A DNA stretch of 64,000 nt, taken from Prostheceraeus crozeri. Lineage: Eukaryota; Platyhelminthes; Polycladida; Euryleptidae. Under the pieces are notes generated by a model. The model did not search any database. It saw nothing but the letters and a program-made list of their open reading frames with translations, and was not told the origin of the DNA. The position numbers and the translations under genes are program-made. Below, in pieces: positions 1 to 12,834 of this stretch; the first letter of the stretch is position 1, and the number at the start of each line of letters is the position of its first letter. The stretch spans positions 184,199-248,198 of the forward strand of contig CAJQUW010012648.1 in the NCBI GenBank assembly GCA_907163375.1, in the 5' to 3' direction.

Positions 1-1316
1 GAACGAAAGTATAGAAATAAAGTTGGACAAACGAACACTAAAACAAATACATACAAGAATATGTACAAGGGCTCATCAACAAGATAACCAACTGCCTTCA
101 TCTCGTTTCGGGTTTTACATTCAACCACAATAAAATACATTTTATCATAATAATTCATCCAGAGAATCCCTTCTCTTGCTTCCAATCATGGAGTAGGCCT
201 ATATTGTGCAATGTTCGTGTTTCTGGATAGTCTTTCATATTGTTATTCTACCGACTTCATCTCATCCAGCATTTTGCACAGCATCGATATCAGAACTCTT
301 GATGTGCTTGTTGTAGTCCTCACAACATTTAATCGAATTGATCAGTTTACAAGAACTCCTTTGGTTGAATATTTCATCGGCTTTTCGATTTTGAAATAGC
401 CACCACAATCTGACATTGAATCAAAAATTATTGGGGAGTCGTCTGCGAGAAAAATTAAGTCAGAAATTAACATAAACTAGTCAGCAGTAGTTGTAAAATT
501 TGATTTTATGAAAGACTATCAGAATTTAATATGTCAAAAACGTCAGCGTCCCGACCGCTACTGGACATCTAGGCAACGGTCAAACAAAGAGAAGCTGAAA
601 CTTCACATCCAGTTATCCCACACTTATCTTATATATCGTGTGAAGTTGCACTGCGATTATATCATTTTGAGATATACAATTGTCCAATGTCCCGAGAATG
701 TTACTCTCGTGGACAAGCACTATTCGAACCTTCAAGAAATACGGCATTCATGTACAACACCATCACTCGAATCACGTCAGGTAATGATATAAAAATCACT
801 CCGACAAAATATCAAATTAGACTGATTCCTTCTCGTTGTGCTGATTATTCCTGTTGTAAACACGGTGTCGCGTATCCGGCACTATAAATTTTCGGATCCC
901 ATCTTTCATTACATTATAAATATTGATAGATCTACAAAATCTTACACGAAGCTGTCTCTCAAAATAAAGCAGAAATGTCATTAAAATGGTTATTAACACG
1001 CTTCATACGTCATGTTGGTCGATGCATAATAAGATGCGACGGCGTAGACGTCTACTTGCGACTCTTATTGAGTCGATGTCATATGAGCTGCGCGTAAAGT
1101 AGGTTGAGAGTATTGTCAGTGTTTATTGCACGAGGCTAGCTGCTAAATGCTTTTGTCATAACTCACAAAAACGGTTAAAAAATAGCAAATCATCAGACAG
1201 AAACTGTTCGGCTCTGCGATCCTTAAAGGGAGGTTGTACGAGACCCATAAATTAAGACTAATCCTCAGAGAATACATGACTGGTTTGCACAATATCGGTA
1301 GTTCTTCCTTTACACA
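1..1316. other. Stretch with no recognised gene
   Basis: AT-rich sequence in which I recognise no exon, RNA gene or repeat family. Because UBA2 runs leftward, this should be UBA2 intron sequence. I looked on the minus strand for the next UBA2 exon (the segment equivalent to human residues just after NALDN) and did not find it here, so it probably lies outside the window. One copy of the octamer TAGGCCTA sits at 194-201. Confidence 0.5.
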
Positions 1317-1324
1317 TACTTAAC

Positions 1325-2209
1325 TAGGGATGTCTCGATATATCGTCTCATTAACGGCAACCTTTCTAGCATGTCGGTTATCGGCTGATGTCTTACAGAA
1401 ATGCGGATATTTTTGTCGATATTTATGATCATGGAAATCTATATATTTGAAAATTATAATAACTTATTTTTTATTTATTACATGCGTGTAATGATTATCG
1501 AAAATATTATTGAATATAAAATCAAATAAATGCTATGATTTCTATACATGAGTTCACTTACACATGCACACTGTACAATCCAAAATAAATATGACTAGCA
1601 ATGACTGAATGCTGGTCAGATTTTATCAAGGACAAGCCGCAAACTTTTTGAATTCTTGACAAAAATAGTGTGACATTATTTTTATATATATATATATATA
1701 TTGCAGGAAAGTTAATTCTTCATTTCCTATTATGAAAGTCTAATATTCTAGTCATAGCTGGATAGTAAATTCTAATGTATATTATAGAGCTTACTAAAGC
1801 TGTTCAGTGAAAACAGCAATATTCTCACTGCCGTGAGAAGCAGAATTGTGTTGAAGCGCAATTTTATTGTGCTACTGCGTGAGTCCATAATTAAGCATCT
1901 ATTGGGCATAATCAAATCAATGGATTCCAGTATACGAACATCTACATAGACGATTAATCTTAAGCACAGAGCATCTACATTGGGGCTATATTTTGCAGTC
2001 AACAAGTGAAAAAGAAAATATCAAAATATATCAGAACGAAATAATTTCATTCTCCGCTGTGAGAAGTAAGAAGTTTGAAGGTTGGATGGGTAGTACTTGC
2101 ATGAACTACGTTATTTGAGGTTTGAGCCATTATACCGGCAGTACGGATATATCGGCCGATATTTCAATTTTTGCTGGCATAAATTATCGGCAAAAATATC
2201 ACATCCCCA
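1325..2209. mobile_element. Probable non-autonomous hAT-like DNA element
   Basis: The left end begins TAGGGATG and the right end finishes CATCCCCA, an imperfect terminal inverted repeat. Both subterminal regions are rich in ATCG/CGAT words such as CGATATATCG. The 8 bp flanks, TACTTAAC on the left and TGCTTAGC on the right, agree at 6 of 8 positions, as expected for an aged hAT 8-bp target duplication. A (TA)n run lies inside near 1681-1700. No transposase is visible, so this would be a non-autonomous copy. The assignment rests on end sequence and flank similarity only. Confidence 0.45.
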
Positions 2210-2561
2210 TGCTTAGCATGTGTTCACACAATCACCTTCGCATCATGTGCTTTTAATCGAGTTTCTGTCAGTTGCATTCAAAGTAATCACATCCCATGCC
2301 TGTTTCGCCTAGTAAGAGCAAGTTCGAGTAGTAAGTTTTATCTTTCTTCCTATCAGTGAAGTAATAAAAGCAATAAAACTAATGAAAGCTGATTTTCAGC
2401 TATTGTGCCATATCAAATCTTTTCATAATTTAGCATGCAACCAAATCACCAAGCCATGTTAAAAATTGTTTCTGCTCAACATGAGGGAAGTTGAATCATG
2501 TAGGTCTAAATGTACGGTTCTACTGAAAGAATAACGAAATTAGAAGATTATGTGAAGTTAC

Positions 2562-2626
2562 CTTCATTATCCAATGCATTGAGAACGATGTCAAATTGTT
2601 GAAAAAATGAAACTCCGTATCTTTCA
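2562..2626 (-). CDS. UBA2: UBA2 coding exon 4
   Basis: 65 nt. The acceptor is TTTCCAG and the donor GAAG|GTAACT. It completes the split serine codon and encodes [20 protein letters not shown] then E. NALDN is the conserved adenylate-site motif of UBA2. It was too short to stand out as an open frame and was found by motif and phase. Confidence 0.93.
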
Positions 2627-5600
2627 CTGGAAAGTGAAACAGTAGATTCAGATATGTAAGATATTATTAGAGAGCAAAGTGAAGTATTCAGTAGATTTGC
2701 ACATTCAACAAGATACACCATTTTATTCTACAAATGGATTTAGGTAAGACTTTGAGAAAGCTGATACTATGTAAAAGCTAATCATGGTGTGACAGTTAAG
2801 ACTTAAGAGGTCAACTCGAAACGATATTTTTGAATTTAACAATGAGCAACTGAGAGACGAAGCTGAGTTTGAGGGTAAGTCAGTCTTCATCAATGGTTGA
2901 CAGCCTATATAGAGGGTGGTACCTCCTCCTCCGACAGACTCGCAAATTGGACCTTGCGCACCTCCGTACCGACGTGCAAAGAACGTCAAAGTAGTACCAA
3001 GGGAAAAACTTTCTTTTACTTTCATTTCCATCATCAGAAAGCTAGGAAAAAAACATCGGCATACCGGGCTTTACTACTAGACCTACCTTATGATGGTGTC
3101 ATGATATGCAACAATATTAACGTCCTTCCCATATCGAAGAACACTTTCTTTTGCTATCTGCAACATACATAGAGACATAGAGAAATTGTTGTCACATTCA
3201 ATGTGCGAAATACAAACCTTAGCTTTTGACTTTCCGACATGTTCTTTTCGAAATAAGAACTGTCTGTTGAGGTTACTGACTTCGATGGTGTCCAAATCAA
3301 TCTACAAAATAGATATGCGGTTCAAAATGCTCAAGTAACAAAACATCAATTCCTTTATCCTATTTATAAGTCAAAAGCAATAGCGGCATTGGTCTTGTCA
3401 ATAATAGTACATTTTATATGTCAGACGAAAAGACATTGTATTACTCCAAAACTTGCATGCAAAGATCACGTCATACTTGAAGCTGCCTCAATACTAAAGA
3501 GAGACGTCTTGATAGATTTCGTTTAAAGTTGTGATAGTGAGGATCCTGAATGTAGAAAATACGAAATACAGGAACCGGCAGAAAAATTCGATTTTGGCCG
3601 GTGCTTCTTATCTAAATGACAGCTTATCTTCACAAGATCAATTTCTTGATTTGCAGCTTTGTGAGCAACTTCCTCTGAAAATTGCACATCTTTATGAACA
3701 AAATTCGCACAACATTGCACTAGCCTACCTACGACCAGGGTTGGCACAGAAAACAAGTGGTTTTAAACATGTTTAGAACAGGTGTTTTTTGATTGCTTTT
3801 TTATTCATTTCTTTAAGAATTCTGAGATCCATCCAGTCATGTAGTAATTTGTAAACAATATGGACTCGCTCGGAGAAAGATGTATGGTAAATGTGTCAGC
3901 GTGCTCCAGTTTGTTGCATATGCACTTCATCCAAAGTTCATGGGCATACGTCTGACAAGTTGACTGGAAAACTGCCACCAACTGGATCAACGAATATTGC
4001 CGGACTTGGCCGGTTTATTATGCAATTGCACAAGATGGGACAATAAAAAGATAAAAGAAAACCAAAAGCAGGAGACATAAAAAATAGAAAACTTTGAATA
4101 GTCGCCTGAGCGATTTTGTGGCCATTTCGGAAATTTCAATTATAAATGAAAACTTTGTTAGAGCACAGGTGATTACCGGCAACTCATCAAAGGAATTGTC
4201 CGAGTTGATAATATAACTCTTGTCATTAGTCCCAAGCTCTGCCAGTGTAAAGCGAGTGCTCAGCAAGATGGGAGCTGTCCAATGTGATTCGCGCAATCGG
4301 ATGAGCCCAGAGATAGTGCAAAAAATTAAATTTTCCCTGCACTTGCTTAACAGTAGTAATGGTTAGGCCTTGTTGACTCTTGTTTCTTTGCTTTGACCAG
4401 TATGCGTTTTCTCCAGGTATTCTAATTAATCGATTACATGTGTTAGTCGTCTGTTGCACTTGATTGGCTCTTAATTTATCTGCGATTTCATCGGAAGCTA
4501 GACGAATGCGCTTAAATGGAAATACATTATTAAGAAATAGTGTTGTACAGGAAGCAGGATATCTTGAACCCTTCACAAGCCTTTGATTTGCCCGGTAATA
4601 TGTTTTGTATTATAGGCCTACTTCATGTTCCAACAATACTACTGATGTCACTCCGTATTGCATTCAAATGTAGCCCAAACGTTAACCAGCAATTTGCCTA
4701 TTTTTGTAACAGCTGACCTACGCACCCAACACAAACCCTGAAGGTGTACTCGGGGCAAAATTCGTTTGTGATTTTATTGTCTTCAGTTTGTACATCAGCT
4801 GTGATAAACACCACTGTCTGCAGGCGTAGCGTGCTGTGTATGAATAAGCCGATTTCACGAGGAAGTACAGTGAAGACCAATGGGAAAGCAGTCATTCATG
4901 AATCAAAACGTGGACAGCACAAATGAAGGATGCTTGTTTCGTTTTTTCCACGGTGAATTTTGTCCTAGTTTATAAGCCTTCTTATACGTAGGTGTTGACA
5001 TGAAGAGGCTATAATTTGATGATGTACGTAATACACTGAGTTCATTTCAATTTGATCGTGAAGCTGAATTTTGATATCTCAAATTGTCGAAAGTGATCCC
5101 CATCAAATAGGCATATAGGCATAATTACCTGTCAAGGTTTGTAAGACCGAATGCAGGTGCTCTTATTTTTGATAAATTTGGCTTCTGATTTTGTAGAAAT
5201 TATAAGTAAAACTATTCACTTGTCTCGTAATGATTCCTTGTGTTGAAATCCTCAAAACAATTTTAAGTAATCTTTTGGCCATACCGTTCGGATTGAAAAA
5301 ACAATCATTTGTTTTATGTTGTCGCTTTTATGTAGAATATAATATTGGCAAAACATTTCTAGTTATATATTGCACATACCTATATATAGCTACAAGGTGT
5401 CACTAAAAATTATTGAGACTACTTCAGAAGATCAATTTAATGGACGACTTTGCTATTATCGATGATATTTTTGAGGCACAGTTAAGCTCATTCTTCATCA
5501 AAAATGTGACAGAAATAAGTAAAAGTACATTTCTTCATCACATTCTCAAAAAACGCTGCCATTTAAAGTGCAACAAGATATAAATACCGGCAGTGCATCG

Positions 5601-7555
5601 TGTAAATTCAATCACAAATGGCTTCAGTTAATCACGTTTTTAGTCAGATTTTCATCGAAATAGGCTACCAAATTTTGCTCGAAATTACTGTAATGAGGGC
5701 ATTCAGCTGAACGGGATATTCATCTAGCTACATGATTTCCACCATATTCAATCACATTGCCACAATGGTCTAGGAGATTTTCGGACCTTGGTCAAGAATT
5801 CCTCTTGAGAGATTGAGCGAAAGAATCGATAGAATAATGGACAACATCCTCATCTGAAAACTCGATTCTCCTAATTCTCATTCGAGTCAGTCAACGAAAC
5901 ACCTATCACACTTTTAAATCTGGTGAGTAGGCCTAGACCATGGCATTGCCAAACAGCATCGACACCTCGAAATGTCAAGAATTCCTTCTTTCAGAAGAAT
6001 TGGGACTCGTATTGTTGATCAGAGATGGAGTTGGTTCAGCTGCAACACGTCACATCCTAGACTGTTTTCTCACCCGCTCTCGAACCAGATATCGCCTTGA
6101 GCACGCATTCAAACTCAACGGTCGAAACGCGATCATCCTGACCAAATTCCTGTTGATGACCTCATTAAAAAAGTTAAATAATTTGTATGCATATTTTGTA
6201 GAATTTTATTTCACGTTTTAGCTTACAGAACTAATGTTAACTCTCTTGCACACCTGGTAGATGTTAGATAGCGTAATCCCCGCTGTTTTAGCTAGATGTG
6301 ACACTTTGATTGGAAACAGAACAGTCCTCTTATCATCTAAATGGGCACTGTTAAATAGAATCTTTTTTATATATAAGTGATAAACATAATTTGAACAGAA
6401 CGACTTACTGGACAATTCATTCCACATGAGAGGAGAACCGTTGTTTGTCCTTCTAGTAAGTATTTTTAAAATTTTTAGACATTTTAGGATATAATAATGT
6501 TCTTTTAAATCATATTTTGCACCTTTTAGAAAATTAACTACTTAGATTATTTTTTTCTAATTTTGTTACCTTGACGCACATTGCTACGTTGAATCATTTA
6601 TTCAGGTCTCTGACGATTTCTGATTGAGATGGCGTTGTTTTTGAGAAGCAAATTCCGTTCAAGGCGTGATGAACCCAGGTCAAACACATGCAGCAGTGAT
6701 GCAGTTTTTCTGGATGAAGAAGTCCATGCTGACCTCCTGTTAAATGTTCAATATCCCTATGTGTAAAATGTATCTCCTTACATGCTCGCCGATGGGTGCC
6801 ACCCTTCACCGACAGACACAGATTTTGTTCAATTGTTAGAACGCTGCTTTACTATGCATATCAAGTTTTAGACCATAGATATGTTATTTCATCTTCTCTC
6901 ATGAAAGTCAATAATTTTCAGTCACACTTCATATAACGAAAAACCATGATCAATTTCGAGTAAATTCAGTATTTTATTTGACTTAAACTTGACGCTTGCT
7001 TCTGACATGGACGCATCGCTTGTTGATATGATAATACAGATACATGTACTGCATTTTTAGCGAGCTTTTATTTTGCGGGTACAACTGATATAATTAACTT
7101 CGAGGCAGGGGTCATTATCATTGCGAATAAAAATTTGTTGAAATTGTTATGAGAAATAATTGTGCACGACTGCTATTTGAAGCCATCATCGTAGTCTTTC
7201 TTGTAGTGTATTTATACAAGCTTCCATATTAGCGTTGTTATCAAGGCAAAGCTTCATGATGTCCTTAAAAAAATTAATGAAAAACAATATTAAAACAAAT
7301 ATTTAAATGGCACCTTAGTTGCGCATCAGAAATAGTTGGATCAATCATGGACTTCCAGGAAAAGTGTGCGTGGTTGATGACTGAGGTTCATTTTATACTC
7401 ACAGCAACCAAAACCACTAATCAAATACCTACCACATGTATAGATTTAAATCCAGTTAATACTAAATTCTTTAGTAATTCACAGCCAATGCCTCCAGCTC
7501 CAACGCAAAGAACAGTCTTTCCTTCTAACAAGCGCGTGTCCTTGGACATTTTCAT
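2562..7555 (-). CDS. UBA2: UBA2 (SUMO-activating enzyme subunit 2), first four exons, partial
   Basis: UBA2/SAE2 pairs with SAE1. It adenylates SUMO using ATP and then holds it as a thioester before passing it to UBC9, mostly in the nucleus. Four minus-strand exons (7555-7433, 3301-3218, 3157-3087, 2626-2562) have correct GT-AG sites and consistent phases and give the first 114 residues of the N-terminal ThiF/adenylation fold. Visible parts are the nucleotide-binding GAGGIG at residues 19-24, the [15 protein letters not shown] strand and loop at 42-56, the HVGKSKAK segment that follows, NIVAYHDTI, and NALDN at 109-113. Exon boundaries match those I recall for the human gene. The start is the ATG at 7555, with an in-frame TAG four codons upstream; a second ATG is two codons downstream. 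The catalytic cysteine, UFD and C-terminal parts lie outside the window. UBA3 is less likely because the FFQQFD..LNALDN wording is that of UBA2. Confidence 0.93.
3087..3157 (-). CDS. UBA2: UBA2 coding exon 3
   Basis: 71 nt, separated from exon 2 by a 60-bp intron. The acceptor is TGTTGCAG and the donor AAG|GTAGGT. It encodes [20 protein letters not shown] and TII and ends in phase 2. Confidence 0.95.
3218..3301 (-). CDS. UBA2: UBA2 coding exon 2
   Basis: Twenty-eight codons, phase 0 at both ends. The acceptor is TTTTGTAG and the donor AAG|GTTTGT. It encodes [20 protein letters not shown] and HVGKSKAK, almost the same as vertebrate UBA2. Confidence 0.95.
3302..7432 (-). other. UBA2 intron 1, no recognised gene
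   Basis: A 4.1-kb intron. Several modest open stretches occur (for example minus strand 4226-4576 and plus strand 5940-6221), but none matches a family I know. The stretch 5395-5900 starts with AAGGTGTCACTAAAAATTAT and reads like a decayed DNA transposon on the minus strand, but I cannot classify it. TAGGCCTA octamers lie at 4613-4620 and 5928-5935. Confidence 0.4.
7433..7555 (-). CDS. UBA2: UBA2 coding exon 1
   Basis: Forty-one codons from ATG, carrying the GAGGIG nucleotide-binding loop followed by [12 protein letters not shown]. The donor is GTG|GTAGGT. It ends in phase 0. Confidence 0.93.
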
Positions 7556-9430
7556 GGAATGAAACTACACTTTGAATTTGGAGAAATTAAAAATATATTT
7601 TCGGCAATAATTTTCATTTTTTAGATTTCTCAAAGTTTGGCTGATTATTGTTAGAAAATTTCTAAGATTCTTTGAAAAAACTGTGAATATTTGATGAAAA
7701 CTAGTAAGCAAATTTTCAAGGTCATTGTCGGTTTCGTAGTGATGAGATTTAATAAGGACGCCGTGTCAATTCAACTGAGTTAATTTGTGTTCCTAATTTG
7801 TTTACTTATTTGATATTAACAACACTATTTGGTGTTTATCGCTGAAATTCTTCGTTTGGCAGTCGTGTAAATGTGTGTTTGATGTACAGCAATTACCTGT
7901 TAAGGTGGATGTAATTGTTGGAGCATATCAGAGATCTTCGAATAAATTTATAAAGGAGTAAGGACTTAATTAATCAATGGTATTTTCTTTAGACGACGTG
8001 GCGTTGACTATTCAAATCAATCTTTCTTCAAGAATTTTTTGATGTGGGTCTAGCATTAAGCCGACATTTGTGAGAGATTTAAAAGAGTTAATTTCACTTA
8101 CATGGAACAGAAGCGTCTCCATTTCATAGTCGAGCAGCAGTGTATTGCGGAAAAGTATCGCTTTTAAAACTTTGTTGTGGCATTAACACACCTACCACAA
8201 CGACATTGCTTTTTAGGCTGATTCTTCCACATGAATTTTCACACAAAGCATGCCCAGATAAGAAGCTGCTGGAATTCCTGAGAAATTTCTCCTAAATGAT
8301 CAATTTTCTGGATGATCTCTTAATCACCACCAAATGTTTTGCATGGTTTAAGATATAAGCCTCACGCAAATGAGAATTGCTTTTGAGAGTTTCTTTTTGA
8401 TTGAGTGATTTGATCATCAATTTTTGATCTGAGTGACAAAATTTTATCGGTTTAAATTATTTAAGAATTCAATTAATTTGTCTAATGGCTGTGGTTTTTA
8501 ACACCGCTGACCCTTTTTGTGCAACTTTTGTCATGCAACTGTCACACCAACTTAGATGATTGCAATGATGCTTTAGCAAAAAAAAAGAAACAATTTACAG
8601 TAAATAAAACCATTGAATTCGAGTGAACCTTCGACAACATGGGCTTTTTGTTATTTTGATTGTTTTGGATGCGGTTGTGGCTAGGAAATAAGTTTGCTTT
8701 GCTTTGAAATCTAAATTTTTCAAAAATCTAGAAGACAAGGCAGTGCCAGGTAGGGCAGACAAGACATGGCAACAAGTTAAGGTGCATTCTGTGCATATTA
8801 AGGTGCATATATCTTGTTCTATTGAACGATTTGGAATCTCTTATAACTGAGAAACATAAGGCATGCTGAAAGGCATGGAAGATTAATGTACGGACTCATA
8901 CGGTGGGATTAAAGTTGCACCGGCTGAGCCGTGGTGACGATTACTGCCTTATATATATTCAATAATAAATATGCCACTTAGAAATAGTAATGTCAGCAGT
9001 GGTTCAATTTCGGTGTAGCCTATTCCATTTAGACCCCTGCACAGTAGTCTTGTTCACCACATGAATGATATGCATGATATGAATATAATAATCACACATG
9101 CGAGAAGTGCTTCGAACGAAAAAAAGTCACCTGCAGTCTGCATGTCAACAACTTTGCGGACGTGCTACAAACTAACGGGCAGATTTAGGTCCTTCATTTG
9201 TCAGTAATAGGCCTAGATATGCAACTATATTCATAGGCTTGTACGTTTGTTCTCTTCACTTTCGTACAGAGTACTTATAGCAGTATATGCAGTGAGCGCT
9301 ACAAATTTGCGGACAAGAACTAAACTTTATTAGACAATGCAATGAGTGACTCAAGGACGATATAAAGTAGACTGCAAACAACTAGCAGACAGAACACCAA
9401 GGCTTGGTCACACTTGGTATCAAACTGATT

Positions 9431-9480
<50 letters not shown>

Positions 9481-10700
9481 TTGATTGATTTACTTAGATA
9501 CCTATGAAGCTTCGAGATTCGATTCGATTCGAAATTGCGATTAGAGAAAAATTTGAATTGGTTCGTGTCGGCTGACCGAAAAGTAGGCCTATTTTAACTA
9601 CTCTCTTTCGATTTAGCCTCTTCTTGTTCGTTGCTACTTGAAAGTGATATTTCAATGTGTTTGATGCTGGATTCTGAGATGGATTTGAGGTGCTGAACAA
9701 AAGATAATTGAATCAGCTACAGTACGTGCTACATCATCAATAATTGCATGTACTACATGCTGCTCAGGCTAGGGCTACAGACTCGGTCGATCTTTCTGAC
9801 CTAGTCCGATAAGCTTCAGATCACAATAACTGATTTAAGGCAGAAATATAAATGGCCCATTAGCAAGCTCGTAACCTTGTATCTTGTAAGACGCACTTTT
9901 CAGACTGCCTTTGGTCAGGAATCTTAAGCCCTAGTAAGATGCAATCTCACGCCCTTCCCAGTAGGCCATATGGTTGATGGAAACTGAATGTCTCTCTTAT
10001 CCTGAATTACTTGCACCTCTGAGATGAAATTAATCGGTCGTCTGGTACAAAGGTTATATGAACTTATGTACTCAACATGGTTTATAATCTTTAATTAGAC
10101 TTTCCAATAGGCCTCAGATACTGGATTTCCTTTACTGATTTTCCATTTCCAAGCTGGCAAGTCCAAAACTACAAAATGCCTGTAGAGGCATTATAGCACT
10201 CACAGTCCTCTGTAATCCTCTACTTGTACGAGCTAGAGTGACAATTTTGCGCAGAAGTCTATTTTTTACAGTAGTTTATTTAATAATCTATTTTGAATTG
10301 GTCCTGAAATAATTTAGATAGTCCTTATGCGGACAGCGATGGCATGTAAAGGTGTAGAAATTAATAGTCTGAGCAAAAAGTCTTATTGTTTTCTGATCTG
10401 AAAATAACGGCAGTAATGTTAGAATCTTATTGTTCTTTCATTAAAATTGGCGCTTTCCCGGGCTCAAGATTTAAGTACAGGAACGATTGATGGAGGCTAA
10501 ATTTCCAGTCCTGGGTGAAATTCAACGGACTTTTTTTCTATAAACCTGAGGTGACAAACATGGTCCGTGTCATCAAACTACCTACGGGTAATTTGACAAA
10601 ACAGAATCAATGGGCAGTTCAGGGCATGTTGTCAAATCAAACATCTATCTAACTCATTGTAGTGTCAACATTCATTTGAAATATGTTGTAGCCTATATAG
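7556..10700. other. Intergenic, 5' side of UBA2
   Basis: This is the left half of the interval between two divergent genes and should hold the UBA2 promoter. I see no convincing CpG island, TATA box arrangement or RNA gene. Apart from the (TA)n run and two TAGGCCTA octamers at 9208-9215 and 9584-9591, no structure is recognised. Confidence 0.4.
9435..9478. repeat. (TA)n microsatellite
   Basis: About 22 uninterrupted TA dinucleotides, the longest dinucleotide run in the window. Confidence 0.97.
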
Positions 10701-10739
10701 TTGCAAAGCGCAGTAGCTTTCAATTATCTCAGAAGAATA

Positions 10740-12834
10740 GAGACACTTCAATTTTATTACCGCATATTTCTTTATGAATGCCATGATGTCACTGTATATT
10801 CCAATAGCCAATGCAAATTACAAGAATATAAGGTGCTATTTCGTAGGTCTATTTTATCAATGGCCAGCGGCATGGCTGGATAGGTCAATCGTACAATCGT
10901 ACATAGATCAATCTCAGACAATAGACTCACTCAATCTCATGTCTATATTCTGCGATCAAAGTGTGTGCAAGCTAATTCCAAGCACAATTCAAGAACGTTA
11001 TCCACCGAAGATATTCTACAAATTAGATAAACCCACTGCATTGAAGTTTTGCAATTGTGGGCGTTTTTTGAATAACCTGAAGTTTCAAGATGTGATACAC
11101 ATTATGAATAATCCATGCTTATGTAGCAAGAGGCAATCTTTTGTTTACCCACACTATGGTCACGTAATAACGGGTGATCTGAATATTGTGGATGATAAAG
11201 ACTTACGTCAACTCTTCTGTTTTGGTACCAAACACAGAATCCCCAAAAGCCTTAGATGGAGTGTCATAACAACTTAAATCAGTAATTCATTAGATGAGCA
11301 TATTACAAAAATAAGGAAGAAAGAGAAGCTCGAGGCTACTTTATTCTCAGCGTGGAAATCAAGAATCATGGCACTGATTAAAGATCGAATATATCTTGCC
11401 AAGAAATCTTAGAATAGATTTCGAGCACACAGTAATCGACACAAGATAAATGTCAAAATGGGGAAAATTCTGAAAGAATTGCAGAATGACGTCACAATTA
11501 CGGCAGTTGATAAAGCATCTAATTATTATATCTTCATTTGCAAAAAGTTTTATCTCCAAGTTCTCTTAGCCGAGCTGGGAATTGATATTTCCACGTCGAA
11601 CATTTCAGGTAATGATACCTGCGGTCCAGAGCAAATTTTAGCACGGAATGTAATTGAGCAACATTCAACAATTATGAAGAGCGATTTCAAACTAACTGTC
11701 ATTGAAAAAGACAGAAAATTACCAAAATTATATTGAATTCCAAAATTTCACAAAACTCCATACAAATTTAGATTCATAGCAGGTGCACGACAATGCACAT
11801 CGAAAAAGCTTTCCATCAAAGTAAATTCAGTCTTAAGTATTTTACGTGATAATTTTCAGAGATATTGTATGGCAACTAAGAGAAACAGCGGTTTCGATTG
11901 TTTCTGGAGTATAAAGTCCACACAAGAATTTCTACACAGATTAAACTCGACACAAGTTCATTCACTACAAGTTTTCGATTTTTCAACCTTATACACGAAT
12001 CTTGATCAAAAATTGATCGAAGGTCACATATTCGCTACTATAAGTTTTTGTTGTTTAATTCCTCAAATAGAAAATTTATTTGCATTTGATATGATAAGTC
12101 CTTTTGCTCAATGAATGAATATGATGGTTATCACTGTTTTGATAAACAGAAGTTAAAAGAACCTATACATTTCCTATTATCACAGACTTACGTCACATTC
12201 GGTAATTTAGTTTTCAGGCAGGTTAAAGGCATTCCAATGGGAGGAAATTCTAGTCCACTTCTAGCTGACCTATTCCTCTTACATTGTGAATATGTTTTTA
12301 TGCAAAATTTGATAAATTTCATTTAGCACGCTTGCTATCACCTACATATACATCAAGATACATTGACGATGTATGTGTTGTTAATTATAAACACTTTGAT
12401 TCGTTGATTCAAAAAATTTATCCAACTGACTTGTTGGCGGAGAGAAATGGTGATAACAATAAAGAGGTAGTTTACCTTGATGTGAAAATACAAATCTCAC
12501 AGAACAGTTTGAGAACTTCGGTGTATCACAAGGTGGATGACTTCTCTTTCTTTGTGGTGCAACTGACTTTTCCGGAGAGCACGATCCCATTACAGATGGC
12601 CCTTCATGTTTTCGCTTCGCAAGTAGTCAGATATTGTAGAATATGCTCGAAGTTACAAGACGCTGTACACAAAACTAACAAGACACTAAATATCATAAAA
12701 TCTAGAGGTTATTCTCAGCATGACTTGATGAGTTACACAGAAAAGGCTCTCACAAGGCATAATGAATCGCTTTACAAGTATGGTCTTTTCTCGGCTCGAC
12801 CATTCACTTCACTCTGCGAATTTCAATGAGGCAC
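10740..12834 (+). mobile_element. Penelope-like retroelement, broken reverse transcriptase
   Basis: Remains of a Penelope-like element (PLE) reverse transcriptase, plus strand. In order I see the PLE-type lead-in HVITGDLNIVDDKDLRQLF with TKHRIPKS (about 11160-11250), TITAVDKASNYYI, KLPKLYWIPKFHK-like text, FDFSTLYTNLD (RT motif A, about 11965), VKGIPMGGNSSPLLADLF (motif B, about 12220), YIDDV (motif C, about 12360) and VVYLDVKI. The order and spacing fit the PLE reverse transcriptase, which is related to telomerase, rather than a LINE. The frame is broken several times, so this copy is dead. No GIY-YIG domain was recognised immediately downstream. The element lies between two host genes, in NEK11 orientation. 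Confidence 0.8.

Noticed and set aside
2723-3034. Minus-strand 103-codon ORF as part of UBA2
   Set aside because: It lies inside the intron between UBA2 exons 3 and 4, has no similarity to UBA2 and would interrupt a phase-perfect junction.
4018-4576. Adjacent minus-strand ORFs with hydrophobic segment in UBA2 intron 1
   Set aside because: They are in different frames, show no recognisable family and no splice support; likely decayed repeat or chance.
10774-12829. Host telomerase or another host reverse transcriptase gene
   Set aside because: The frame is broken several times, motif wording is Penelope-like, and there is no exon structure.
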